A DNA stretch of 64,000 bases from Stygiobacter sp043807765 (GCA_043807765.1 JAZDFQ010000069.1:1-64000); one strand, 5' to 3'; positions 17,260 through 26,018 are shown, counted from the stretch's first letter. Notes: a model not told the origin generated them from the sequence alone. A program made the numbers and translations.

Positions 17260-18285
17260 ATGGACGGCAAAACCATACTTATAACCGGTGGAACGGGTTC
17301 ATTCGGCAAGAAATTTATTGAAACAATTCTCGCCCGTTATATGCCAAAGAAAATTATTATTTATAGCAGAGACGAGTTGAAGCAGTACGAGATGCAGCAA
17401 AATCCAAAATTCCGCAAAGAAGGTGTTTTGATGCGCTATTTCATCGGAGACGTTAGAGATAAGGAAAGACTTATACGCGCTATGGCCGGAGTTGATTATG
17501 TTGTTCATGCCGCGGCTCTTAAACAAGTTCCCGCAGCAGAATATAACCCCTTTGAAGCTGTTAAGACTAACATCATTGGCGGACAAAATGTAATTGACGC
17601 TTGCTTTGAAACCGGAGTTAAAAAAGTTGTTGCTCTTAGTACAGACAAAGCTGCGGCACCAATCAATCTTTACGGTGCTACAAAATTAACATCCGACAAA
17701 CTTTTTGTTGCAGCAAATAATTACAGAGGCACACACGATATTAAGTTTTCAGTAGTTCGTTACGGAAACGTTATGGGAAGCCGCGGTTCCGTAATTCCAT
17801 TTTTCTTAGATAGAAAAAAATCCGGCGTGCTGCCAATTACTGATGAGCGCATGACACGTTTCAATATTACACTACAAGAAGGTGTCGATTTCGTATTAGC
17901 GGCATTCCAAAGGATGTGGGGCGGGGAATTGTTTGTTCCTAAAATTCCTTCCTACAAAATCCTTGATCTTGCAAAAGCAATTGCACCGGACGCCAAACTG
18001 GAAAATGTAGGTATCCGTCCGGGAGAAAAATTACACGAGGAAATGATTACCGAAACAGATTCGATTAATACAATTGAGTTCAACGATTACTATGTTATTC
18101 TTCCCTCGACAGAAGTTTGGGATATTGAGAAGTTTAGAAAAGAAAGTAATAATTACACCGGAAAGTTCTGTGAATATGGTTTTAGTTACAACAGCGGTAG
18201 CAATAAACACTTTTTGACGGTTAATGAAATACGCGAAATGATTAAAATAAATGTTGACGGTGCTGCGGCAATTTATGGAGATTAA
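17260..18285 (+). CDS. pseB: UDP-GlcNAc 4,6-dehydratase (inverting), PseB
   Basis: The protein has 341 aa and catalyses the first step of pseudaminic acid synthesis: C4 oxidation, 4,6-dehydration and C5 epimerisation of UDP-GlcNAc. The Rossmann motif GGTGSFG is at 10-16. STDKAAAPINLYGATK places the catalytic T128, D129, K130, Y138 and K142 as in characterised PseB/FlaA1 enzymes. LKQVPAAEYNPFEAVKTNI is also characteristic. A gap holding an S23 gene separates it from pseC, which normally follows immediately. The SD site GAGGAA precedes the ATG. Confidence 0.95.
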   Translation: MDGKTILITGGTGSFGKKFIETILARYMPKKIIIYSRDELKQYEMQQNPKFRKEGVLMRYFIGDVRDKERLIRAMAGVDYVVHAAALKQVPAAEYNPFEAVKTNIIGGQNVIDACFETGVKKVVALSTDKAAAPINLYGATKLTSDKLFVAANNYRGTHDIKFSVVRYGNVMGSRGSVIPFFLDRKKSGVLPITDERMTRFNITLQEGVDFVLAAFQRMWGGELFVPKIPSYKILDLAKAIAPDAKLENVGIRPGEKLHEEMITETDSINTIEFNDYYVILPSTEVWDIEKFRKESNNYTGKFCEYGFSYNSGSNKHFLTVNEIREMIKINVDGAAAIYGD

Positions 18286-18286
18286 C

Positions 18287-18320
18287 TGTTAGTGATTTGT
18301 TATTAGTTGTTGGTGATTTA
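18287..18320 (+). repeat. Left repeat of the S23 element
   Basis: The spacer between pseB and the S23 gene reads TGTTAGTGATTTGTTATTAG followed by TTGTTGGTGATTT. It is an imperfect inverted partner of 18698-18737 on the other side of the S23 gene, and a direct relative of 48230-48260. Confidence 0.55.
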
Positions 18321-18321
18321 A

Positions 18322-18693
18322 ATGAGTAAAATAAAATCGTTTCATGATCTGGAAATTTGGAAACTAGCACATCTGCTGGTTTTAGATGTTTATAAAATAA
18401 CGGACTGTTTCCCAGCAAAAGACGAGTATCGGTTGACGTCACAATTAGTCCGCGCTGCTATTTCGATTACAAACAACATTGCGGAAGGAATGGGAAGGTT
18501 TTCCAGAAAGGAATTTTTACATTTTTTGGGTATTGCCAGAGGTTCGACCGAAGAATGCAAGTATTTGATTATTCTATCAAGAGATTTGGAATACATTACT
18601 GATGAATTCTTCGCTTCGATAACAGAGAAGTATGATACGCTTGGTAAAAAAATCAATGCTCTAATTAATTCTCTAAAAAAGAAAACAAGTTGA
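18322..18693 (+). CDS. Four-helix-bundle protein, S23 / 23S rRNA IVP family
   Basis: This 123-aa protein of the PF05635 group was first noticed inside intervening sequences of 23S rRNA genes. It shows the family signature: SFHDLEIWKLAHLLVLDVYK, then YRLTSQLVRAAISITNNIAEG, RKEFLHFLGIARGSTEECKY and LIILSRDLEYIT, each forming one helix of an antiparallel bundle. Biochemical function is unknown; the relative Avd serves diversity-generating retroelements. It is inserted between pseB and pseC, with inverted repeats on both sides and one base between its stop and the pseC start. No reverse transcriptase or variable repeat is present. Confidence 0.92.
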   Translation: MSKIKSFHDLEIWKLAHLLVLDVYKITDCFPAKDEYRLTSQLVRAAISITNNIAEGMGRFSRKEFLHFLGIARGSTEECKYLIILSRDLEYITDEFFASITEKYDTLGKKINALINSLKKKTS

Positions 18694-18694
18694 A

Positions 18695-19909
18695 ATGAAT
18701 TCAAAACAAACGACAAATAACCAATCACCAATAACGAAGTTGTATTCTTATGGTAAGCAATTAATTGATCAAGATGATATTAACGCAGTAGTTGAAACTT
18801 TGAAATCCGATTGGCTTACACAAGGACCTTCGGTACAAAAATTTGAGACTAACTTAAGCGAGAAATTTGGAAGCAAATACGCATGTGCTGTTGCCAACGG
18901 AACGGCCGGCTTACACCTTATTGCATTAGGGTTGGGCTGGCAAAAGGATGATATAATAATTACCTCTCCAATCACATTTTTAGCAAGCGCTAATTGTGCA
19001 ATATACGCCGGTGCAACTCCGGATTTTGTAGATATCAACAAATTAAGTTACACTCTTGATCCGGAAAAGCTTGAAGAGAAATTGCAATACTATGCTTCTC
19101 AAAATAAAAAAGTGCAAGCAGTTGTGGCTGTTGATTACGCAGGCCATCCATGCGATTGGGATTCACTCAAATCGCTACAAAACAAATACGGATTTCAACT
19201 TGTAAATGATTTTTGCCACTCGCCCGGCGCTGAATACAATAACGATATTAAGTATGCACCAAAATATGCCGATGCAGTTAACATGAGCTTTCACCCCGTT
19301 AAACATATTACAACCGGTGAAGGTGGTGCGGTGTTATCTAACAATGCTGAGTTTGATAATAGTATTAGAACATTACGCACACATGGAATGACAAAAGATG
19401 AATCTATTTTAGAAAAGAATGATGGACCATGGTATTATGAGATGCATGAGGTTGGTTTTAACTATAGAATAACAGATTTTCAATGTGCGCTTGGATCCTC
19501 GCAGCTTTCAAAACTGGATTCTTTCATTCAAAAAAGAAGAGAGGTTGCCCGCTACTATGATTCGTCATTAGGAAAAGATGAGAGATTTATCGTTCCCAAA
19601 GTTTCTGAGAACGTAAAACACGCATATCATCTTTATCCTCTTCAAGTTAAGTTCGATGAGTTGAAAATTTCAAAAAAAGATTACTTCGCAAAGTTAAAAT
19701 CAAGTGGAATTCTTGGGCAAGTTCATTATGTACCGGTTCATCTTCAGCCATTTTACAAAAAGAATTATGGCTTTAAAGTAGGCGACTTTCCAATTGCAGA
19801 AAAATTTTACGAGCGTGAAATCTCGATTCCAATGTATGCTTCGCTCACCAAAACCGATCTTGAATTCATTTCATCTACTTTAATTGAAAGTCTGAATCAA
19901 CTTACATGA
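18695..19909 (+). CDS. pseC: UDP-4-amino-4,6-dideoxy-AltNAc transaminase, PseC
   Basis: This 404-aa PLP-dependent aminotransferase (DegT/DnrJ/EryC1 fold) transfers an amino group from glutamate to C4 of the PseB product. The PLP lysine is K203 in SFHPVKHITTGEGG, with NDFCHSPGAEY upstream. Residues 1-14 (MNSKQTTNNQSPIT) are encoded by the right-hand dispersed repeat, while the family normally begins near LYSYGKQLIDQDD. Either the repeat supplied a new start, or the TTG at 18740 is used. Its 3' end overlaps pseG by 4 nt. Confidence 0.93.
   Translation: MNSKQTTNNQSPITKLYSYGKQLIDQDDINAVVETLKSDWLTQGPSVQKFETNLSEKFGSKYACAVANGTAGLHLIALGLGWQKDDIIITSPITFLASANCAIYAGATPDFVDINKLSYTLDPEKLEEKLQYYASQNKKVQAVVAVDYAGHPCDWDSLKSLQNKYGFQLVNDFCHSPGAEYNNDIKYAPKYADAVNMSFHPVKHITTGEGGAVLSNNAEFDNSIRTLRTHGMTKDESILEKNDGPWYYEMHEVGFNYRITDFQCALGSSQLSKLDSFIQKRREVARYYDSSLGKDERFIVPKVSENVKHAYHLYPLQVKFDELKISKKDYFAKLKSSGILGQVHYVPVHLQPFYKKNYGFKVGDFPIAEKFYEREISIPMYASLTKTDLEFISSTLIESLNQLT
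18698..18737 (-). repeat. Right repeat of the S23 element
   Basis: The + strand contains CGACAAATAACCAATCACCA followed by ATAACGAAG. Read on the minus strand this is TTATTGGTGATTGGTTATTTG, related to the left repeat at 18287-18320. It lies within the first codons annotated for pseC. Confidence 0.55.
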
Positions 19910-21375
19910 AAGTTTCGATAATAACAGAAGGCTACAACAGTACCGGTTACGGGCATATAACCCGATGCCTTTCGTTATATCAAGCGTTTGAATTACGGAA
20001 TATTATTCCCACTATCTACGTAAATGGCGATACAGGCAGTTCGGTATTTCTGTCTGAAACAAATCACGAAATAATTAACTGGCTGGAAAATCAAGATACT
20101 TTGTTTAGAAACATTCACAATAGCGACGTAGTAATTGTGGATTCATATTTAGCGCCAAAGGAATTTTATAATCGGGTATCGCTGGTTTCTCCCTTTCCGG
20201 TTTTTATTGACGATTATATCCGCTTAGATTATCCAAACGGAATAATTTTAAATGGTTCAGTCAATGCCGAATCTCTCGGATACACTCCAAGGGCAGAAAG
20301 GACTTTATTACTTGGTCCTAAGTATGCTTCCATCAGAAAAGAATTTTGGGAAGTTGGTGAACGCCCGTTTCGGCTTGATATACAAAACATCTTGCTCACG
20401 TTCGGCGGGCAAGATCTTGAAAATTTCACTCCGCGAATTTTAAGACTTCTTGCACGTAATTTTCCGAATACACGTAAGAAGGTAATTGTTGGAAGCGGCT
20501 TTACTAATTCAGATCAAATTGAACAGGCTAAAGATGAGAACACGGAAATCTATAATTCACCTTCACCCCAAGAACTAGTTAAGGCGATGTATGATAGTGA
20601 TCTGGCAATAACCACAGGCGGCCAAACAATTGTTGAACTGGCTCGTATCGGTGTTCCTACAATCGCAATTTCCGTTGCCGAAAACCAAGTGAAACATATT
20701 AGCGGCTGGTTCAAAGAGAAATTTTTACATACTGAATTAAACCATCAAATGCCGAATTTAGAAAACCGAATTCTGCTTCTAATCGGCAATCTTCGCAAGA
20801 AACAAGGCCGCGAGATAGTTTCAAAAATCGGAAGACAAAAAGTTGATGGCAGCGGTGCGAAGCGTATTATACAATTTCTGATAGAACGGTATTCCGGCAA
20901 AGGCGGTTTCTATTATCGAAAAGTTATCAACAAAGATTCTGCTTTGATTTTTAATTTGCTGAATGACAAACTTATAAGAGCAAATTCAATTGCTGATATT
21001 CCAGTTAAATGGGGCGATTATTTGGATTGGTTCAGCGGAAAGCTGATGGATGATGATTGCTATTATCTACTTTCATTTACTACCACCGATCAATTCATCG
21101 GTCAGATTAGATTTGAGGTAAAAGGTTATTACGCTGAAATTAATGTTAACATACATTCCGATTTGCGTGGTAAAGGAATAGCCAAACTTGTTGTTTTCAA
21201 TGCTTCTTTTAAATGCTTTCACGATAAGCCCAACGTTGGCTATATACTCGCCTATATAAAACAGCAGGATACTCAGTCGCTTGCCAACTTCACTCAAGCT
21301 GGTTATGCCCTAACTGAAAAAACAAAAATCAACAATCAAGATGTTCTAATTTGTAAGCTATCCAGACCGAGATAA
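19906..21375 (+). CDS. pseG: PseG hydrolase fused to a PseH-like acetyltransferase
   Basis: The protein has 489 aa in two domains. Residues 1-330 match PseG, which removes UDP from 2,4-diacetamido-trideoxy-altropyranose: GYGHITRC with the catalytic H17, FIDDY at 100-104, and the nucleotide-binding TTGGQTIVELARIGVPT near 236-252. Residues about 335-485 are a GNAT fold (YYRKVINKDSALIFNLLND, LRGKGIAKLVVFNAS, NFTQAGY) matching PseH, the acetyl-CoA N-acetyltransferase that acts one step before. The fusion couples consecutive steps. It overlaps pseC by 4 nt; a second GNAT gene follows. Confidence 0.9.
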   Translation: MKVSIITEGYNSTGYGHITRCLSLYQAFELRNIIPTIYVNGDTGSSVFLSETNHEIINWLENQDTLFRNIHNSDVVIVDSYLAPKEFYNRVSLVSPFPVFIDDYIRLDYPNGIILNGSVNAESLGYTPRAERTLLLGPKYASIRKEFWEVGERPFRLDIQNILLTFGGQDLENFTPRILRLLARNFPNTRKKVIVGSGFTNSDQIEQAKDENTEIYNSPSPQELVKAMYDSDLAITTGGQTIVELARIGVPTIAISVAENQVKHISGWFKEKFLHTELNHQMPNLENRILLLIGNLRKKQGREIVSKIGRQKVDGSGAKRIIQFLIERYSGKGGFYYRKVINKDSALIFNLLNDKLIRANSIADIPVKWGDYLDWFSGKLMDDDCYYLLSFTTTDQFIGQIRFEVKGYYAEINVNIHSDLRGKGIAKLVVFNASFKCFHDKPNVGYILAYIKQQDTQSLANFTQAGYALTEKTKINNQDVLICKLSRPR

Positions 21376-21386
21376 AGGTAGGCTAG

Positions 21387-21920
21387 ATGGGACCCCATTT
21401 GGGAAGTGCCGATAAATATCATTTCGCTACAGAAAGTAAAATTCAGTTCTATCTGCGCTGTGCAACAGTAGAAGATGCTAAACTGATTTTCGATCTTTCT
21501 AATGAAAACCTCGTCAGAAAAAACTCTATTAACCCAAATTCAATCGAGTGGGAAGACCATTTAAAGTGGCTTCCAAATAAGGTCAACGATAAAAACTGCT
21601 TTTATTTATTAGCCTTCTCAATTGAAAACGCATTTATTGGCCAAATACGAATTGATGTTACCAATGAAGAGGCAATAATTGGAATTAGCATTACTCATGA
21701 GTTTCGTGGAAAAGGATTATCTACTGACTTACTTATACATTCAGCCGAATCATTCTTTAGGAGTTATCCGCAAGTAAATTTCGTAACTGCCAAGATCAAC
21801 AGAAACAATAAGGCCTCTATCAATACTTTCATCAAAGCTGGCTATATTTACTCTCACAAAGAATCAATTAACAACAACGAATTCTTAGTTTTCAAACTGG
21901 TAAGAAAAAATGAAGCTTGA
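21387..21920 (+). CDS. pseH: Stand-alone PseH-like N-acetyltransferase
   Basis: This 177-aa GNAT protein (YLRCATVEDAKLIFDLSNEN, FIGQIRIDV, HEFRGKGLSTDLLIHSAE with the acetyl-CoA loop RGKG, and TFIKAGY) is clearly paralogous to the C-terminal domain of the preceding PseG fusion, sharing the LVRKNSI / LIRANSI and FIGQIR motifs. One of the two copies should acetylate the C4 amine. The other may have a different sugar or acyl donor. The gene overlaps pseI by 11 nt. Confidence 0.82.
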   Translation: MGPHLGSADKYHFATESKIQFYLRCATVEDAKLIFDLSNENLVRKNSINPNSIEWEDHLKWLPNKVNDKNCFYLLAFSIENAFIGQIRIDVTNEEAIIGISITHEFRGKGLSTDLLIHSAESFFRSYPQVNFVTAKINRNNKASINTFIKAGYIYSHKESINNNEFLVFKLVRKNEA

Positions 21921-22965
21921 GATAGCCGGGAAAATAGTTGACAACAAATCAGAAACATTTATCATAGCTGAGCTTTCAGCTAACCACAATCACAATTTTG
22001 ATATAGCTATAAAGAGCATTGATGCTATTAAAGAATGTGGTGCTGATGCCGTTAAACTTCAAACCTACACCGCAGATACAATTACTCTTGATTGCGACAA
22101 CGATTATTTTCAGATTAAGCAAGGCACAATTTGGGACGGCACAACTCTCTACAAGCTTTATAAACAAGCTTATACACCGTGGGAGTGGCAACCAAAGTTG
22201 AAAGAGTATGCCGAGAATCTTGGACTAATTTGTTTCTCTTCTCCATTCGATATAACAGCCGTTGATTTTCTTGAACAAATGAATGTACCAGCTTATAAAA
22301 TAGCTTCGTTTGAAATAGTTGATCTCCCGTTAATTGAATATGTGGCTTCTAAAGGAAAACCGATTATAATCTCAACAGGAATTGCAACTGAAGAGGAAAT
22401 TAGCGATGCAGTTGATGCTTGCAAAAAGGTTGGCAACAACCAAATCGCTCTTTTGAAATGTACTTCTGAATATCCAGCACCTATTGAAGAAGCCAATTTA
22501 GTTTCAATACCCTACCTAGCAGAAAAGTACAAAGTGGTTACCGGTTTATCCGACCACACCTTGGGAACTACTGCCTCAATTACTGCGGTAGCATTAGGAG
22601 CTAGAATAATTGAAAAGCACTTCATAATTGATAGAACAATTGGTGGTCCAGATTCTTCCTTTTCTTTAGATCCAAAAGAATTTAAACAAATGGTTACCGC
22701 CATTAGAGAGGCAGAAAAATCGCTAGGAAAAGTATCGTTTGAGTTAACTGATAAAATAATAAAGAGCAGACATTTCTCAAGATCGTTGTTTGCTGTTCAA
22801 GATATCAACACCGGAGAAGTAATTACTGCTGAAAACGTTCGTTCAATCCGTCCGGCTGATGGACTGCCGCCTAAATATCTACCAAAGATTTTGGGAAAGA
22901 AAGCTATTATTAATATCAAAAAAGGCAACCCGATTACTCTTGAAAAAATATCGCTAAATGATTAA
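21910..22965 (+). CDS. pseI: Pseudaminic acid synthase, PseI
   Basis: This 351-aa enzyme condenses the 6-deoxy-AltdiNAc sugar with phosphoenolpyruvate to give pseudaminic acid. The NeuB-type TIM barrel covers about 10-280 (FIIAELSANHNHNFDIAI, DAVKLQTYTADTITLD, CFSSPFDITAVDFLE, ISTGIATEEEI, LLKCTSEYPAP, GLSDHTLG). The C-terminal SAF antifreeze-like domain covers about 290-350 (SRSLFAVQDINTGEVITAEN). The YTADT and YPAP wording points to PseI rather than NeuB or LegI. Start overlaps the GNAT gene. Confidence 0.93.
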   Translation: MKLEIAGKIVDNKSETFIIAELSANHNHNFDIAIKSIDAIKECGADAVKLQTYTADTITLDCDNDYFQIKQGTIWDGTTLYKLYKQAYTPWEWQPKLKEYAENLGLICFSSPFDITAVDFLEQMNVPAYKIASFEIVDLPLIEYVASKGKPIIISTGIATEEEISDAVDACKKVGNNQIALLKCTSEYPAPIEEANLVSIPYLAEKYKVVTGLSDHTLGTTASITAVALGARIIEKHFIIDRTIGGPDSSFSLDPKEFKQMVTAIREAEKSLGKVSFELTDKIIKSRHFSRSLFAVQDINTGEVITAENVRSIRPADGLPPKYLPKILGKKAIINIKKGNPITLEKISLND

Positions 22966-22994
22966 TTATTGTTTACCAAATTTGTAGGGGTATT

Positions 22995-24278
22995 ATGAAA
23001 AATCTATTCACTATCGTAACGGCAGTTTTTTTAATTTTCCTTGTATCATGCAAGGATGAAAGCAAGTTAACTTCACCAGACAATGCAGATGGAAAAGTAG
23101 TTGTTAGCTTAAACAAAACAAGTATCCCGCAAGAGGTATACTCGTTAGTGGCCTCAATGAGTAGAACCGGATATGATTCAATTAAAGTTAGCGGTACAAT
23201 TTCTTCTTTATCTACTGCAAACCTTATGTTCAATAGTGTAGTTCCCGGAACTTGGCTACTGAAAGTGTGGGCATTTGATAATACTGGAACTGCGCTTTAT
23301 TATGGAACAACAAAAATCGATGTATTACCAAGCGTAATCACTAAGTCGGATATTACTCTGCTCCCAACCGGAACTGTGGACATTACAATTAATTGGGGTT
23401 CCAGTATCTTGGTTAACGATTATTCCGGCAACCCAATAATAACAACAAACAATTTTTCTTTGTCTAACTTAACTGGTGTTTTCTTTCCCATAGTGCGTTT
23501 CGACGATGGAAAGTATAAGATGTGGTATTCTAAATTGTATAACGACGCATCTTATGATATCGAATATGCAGAATCATCGGATGGTTTACGGTGGAATAAA
23601 ATAGTTGGAAGTCCGGTGCTAGAGCGTGGCTATTCCGGTTCTTGGGATCAATATGGGGTGAGTTGCGGACCTGTAAATTACGAGAATGGATTGTACACTA
23701 TGTATTACGTTGGTGTGGGATCTAGAACCGGTGACTCCTACATTGGCGCTACTGATTCATACGACGGAAAATACTGGGTTAAGAGACCAACGCCGTTAAT
23801 TAAAACACTTGGTAAACGTGTTGCCCCAAACAGCCTAATTAAGATTAATTCAACATACTACCTCTATTTTTCCTACACCAAGTTAAATACATCATCAAAT
23901 ATTTGGGGAATCTCTGTTGCGACATCGCAAGATGGAGCTAACTGGACTGTTGTAAAGGAAAACATTTTACCTTTGTCCGAATCTTGGGAAAGTCCAAATC
24001 CAAATGGCGTTAGCGTAATTAAATATGGATCAAAATTATTATTATTATACGGCTCACTTGGCAACTTAGCTTTTGGAAAAGCAACATCGGTTGATGGAGT
24101 CTCATGGACAAAATCAACAAACAACCCCGTTTTTACCAAAGATAATACTTATAGGAATTGGTCAAGCGAAGTTAGATATCCAAACATTCTGCAAATTGGA
24201 AATGGTTATAAGCTATATTATACAGGCGTTGTAAATGGTAATTTGGCAATTGCTGTTGGCGACTTAACGATTAAGTAA
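22995..24278 (+). CDS. Beta-propeller lipoprotein, GH43-like
   Basis: The protein has 427 aa. The signal ends in LVSC, a lipobox, so it is anchored in the envelope. Residues about 28-130 form a fibronectin-like beta region. The rest repeats two alternating motifs of five-bladed propellers related to glycoside hydrolases: KYKMWYS, YTMYYVG, YYLYFSY, YKLYYTG, each paired with an S(S/Q)DG-W element (SSDGLRWNK, TSQDGANWT, TSVDGVSWTK). Catalytic acids cannot be assigned, so it may be a glycan-binding or processing protein rather than an active hydrolase. It lies between pseI and the cytidylyltransferase. Confidence 0.7.
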   Translation: MKNLFTIVTAVFLIFLVSCKDESKLTSPDNADGKVVVSLNKTSIPQEVYSLVASMSRTGYDSIKVSGTISSLSTANLMFNSVVPGTWLLKVWAFDNTGTALYYGTTKIDVLPSVITKSDITLLPTGTVDITINWGSSILVNDYSGNPIITTNNFSLSNLTGVFFPIVRFDDGKYKMWYSKLYNDASYDIEYAESSDGLRWNKIVGSPVLERGYSGSWDQYGVSCGPVNYENGLYTMYYVGVGSRTGDSYIGATDSYDGKYWVKRPTPLIKTLGKRVAPNSLIKINSTYYLYFSYTKLNTSSNIWGISVATSQDGANWTVVKENILPLSESWESPNPNGVSVIKYGSKLLLLYGSLGNLAFGKATSVDGVSWTKSTNNPVFTKDNTYRNWSSEVRYPNILQIGNGYKLYYTGVVNGNLAIAVGDLTIK

Positions 24279-24292
24279 TTTTGATTGGATTG

Positions 24293-25033
24293 ATGTTGGA
24301 ATCATACACTAAAGTTATTATTCAGGCTAGACTCGGTTCAACAAGGCTTCCGGGTAAAGTACTTAAGGAGCTTTGCGGTAAGCCGGTTTTGTGGCATGTA
24401 TGGAATAGATTAAGTCACGCAAAAAAAGTTGATGATATTATTATTGCAACTACAGTATTACAGGAAGACGACTCGATTCAATCGTTTTGCGAAGAATACA
24501 ACATTTCATTCTCACGCGGAAGCTCTAACGATGTTTTAAGCAGATATTATGAAGCCGCAAAAAAATATGATGCAAAAACAATCATACGTGTAACTGCCGA
24601 TTGTCCGGTTATTGACCCAGTTATTATCGATCATTTAATTGATTCCTATAAAGCTGAAAAAGTTGATTATGTGAGCAATGGGATGACCCGCACTTTTCCT
24701 CGTGGACTTGATGCTGAAATATTTTCATTTGATATACTCGAACGCGCTCATAAAGAAGCTTCTCTTGAATACGAAAGAGAACATGTAACTCCCTACATCT
24801 ATCGCCATCCGGAAATGTTTTCTCTAAAAAGTTTTCTTAATACCGAAGATCTATCGTTTCACAGATGGACTGTTGACACTGAGGAAGATTTTGAACTTAT
24901 AAAAATTATTTACGATTCTTTGTATCACAAAAAAGAAATCTTCTTGCTTGACGATATTCTAAAACTGTTTGAGGAAAAACCCGACTTGATTAAAATTAAT
25001 CAACATATTGAGCAGAAAAAACTTGGAGAGTAA
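24293..25033 (+). CDS. pseF: SpsF-type cytidylyltransferase, probable PseF
   Basis: This 246-aa nucleotidyltransferase of the CMP-KDO synthetase / SpsF family has the N-terminal nucleotide loop VIIQARLGSTRLPGKVLKEL, then VTADCPVIDP, FPRGLDAEIF and RWTVDTEEDFELI. In clusters with PseI an enzyme of this type activates the nonulosonic acid as CMP-Pse, so PseF is the likely role; this is contextual, because SpsF proteins are sequence-distinct from classical PseF. The ATG at 24293 was chosen over the TTG at 24281. Confidence 0.78.
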   Translation: MLESYTKVIIQARLGSTRLPGKVLKELCGKPVLWHVWNRLSHAKKVDDIIIATTVLQEDDSIQSFCEEYNISFSRGSSNDVLSRYYEAAKKYDAKTIIRVTADCPVIDPVIIDHLIDSYKAEKVDYVSNGMTRTFPRGLDAEIFSFDILERAHKEASLEYEREHVTPYIYRHPEMFSLKSFLNTEDLSFHRWTVDTEEDFELIKIIYDSLYHKKEIFLLDDILKLFEEKPDLIKINQHIEQKKLGE

Positions 25034-25034
25034 T

Positions 25035-26018
25035 ATGAAATTGTCCCGCCGTTCATTCGTGAAAACCTCTGCAATTGCTGGAACGGGATTGTTAATAAAT
25101 CAATCATCGCCGGAGAAATTATTTGGATCGGGAAATACATCTACCGAGCCAATCACGGTATCAACATGGAATAACACTATAAATTCAACAGCTAAGACTT
25201 ACGAATTACTTCAAAGCGGCAAGAATACACTTGATGCGGTTGAAGAAGGAATTATGGTGGCCGAAGATGATGAATCAAACACAACTGTTGGTTACGGCGG
25301 CTTTCCCGATGAAGATGGGATTGTGACTCTTGACGCATGTATTATGGATTGGGACGGCAATGCCGGATCAGTTGCCTGCGTTGAAAATATTCGTCACGTG
25401 ATTTCTCTTGCCCGCTGCGTAATGCAGAGAACAAAACACGTTATGCTTGTTGGCGAAGGCGCTAAAAAGTTTGCGCTGGAAAACAATTTCAAAACAGAAG
25501 ATTTGCTTACGGATAAATCACGCAAAGCGTGGGAAGACTGGAAAAAGAAAGAGATAAAACATAATCAGCGTGTTACACCTAACAACCACGATACAATTGG
25601 GTTGCTCGCAATTGACAAAGAGGGGAAACTAAGCGGCGGAGTTTCTTCCAGCGGCATGGCGTGGAAAATGCATGGAAGAGTTGGTGATTCGCCGATTATT
25701 GGCGCGGCACTTTTTGTTGATAGTGAAGTTGGTGGCGCTGTTGCAACCGGCAATGGCGAGTGGGTTATGCGTACATGCGGCAGTTTTTTAATTGTTGAAA
25801 AAATGCGCGAGGGTTACTCGCCGGATGAAGCATGTAAAATTGCAACCGAGCGCATTAGCAAGCTCAACAAGAAAAATGAAGATATACAAGTTGGTTACGT
25901 AGCTCTTAGGAAAGATGGAGTTATGGGTGCTCATTCTCTTTATCCCGATTTTTCTTATTGCATTGCCGATAAGCATGGAAACAAATCGTATAAGAGCGCG
26001 TTTTATCGCAATAAATAG
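25035..26018 (+). CDS. N4-(beta-N-acetylglucosaminyl)-L-asparaginase
   Basis: This 327-aa Ntn hydrolase of the glycosylasparaginase family cuts the GlcNAc-Asn bond left after protein deglycosylation. A twin-arginine signal (MKLSRRSFVKTSAIAGTGLL) indicates folded export. The self-cleavage site is NNHD/TIG, making T187 the nucleophile. The beta subunit has SGGVSSSGMAWK, GRVGDSPIIGAA and ATGNGEWVM, which hold the substrate-binding Arg, Asp and Gly residues. The start ATG at 25035 is one base after the SpsF stop, so it is in the same operon as the pse genes. Confidence 0.9.
   Translation: MKLSRRSFVKTSAIAGTGLLINQSSPEKLFGSGNTSTEPITVSTWNNTINSTAKTYELLQSGKNTLDAVEEGIMVAEDDESNTTVGYGGFPDEDGIVTLDACIMDWDGNAGSVACVENIRHVISLARCVMQRTKHVMLVGEGAKKFALENNFKTEDLLTDKSRKAWEDWKKKEIKHNQRVTPNNHDTIGLLAIDKEGKLSGGVSSSGMAWKMHGRVGDSPIIGAALFVDSEVGGAVATGNGEWVMRTCGSFLIVEKMREGYSPDEACKIATERISKLNKKNEDIQVGYVALRKDGVMGAHSLYPDFSYCIADKHGNKSYKSAFYRNK

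Noticed and set aside
18287..18737. Diversity-generating retroelement suggested by the Avd-like S23 protein
   Set aside because: No reverse transcriptase gene and no template/variable repeat pair with A-specific changes anywhere in the window.
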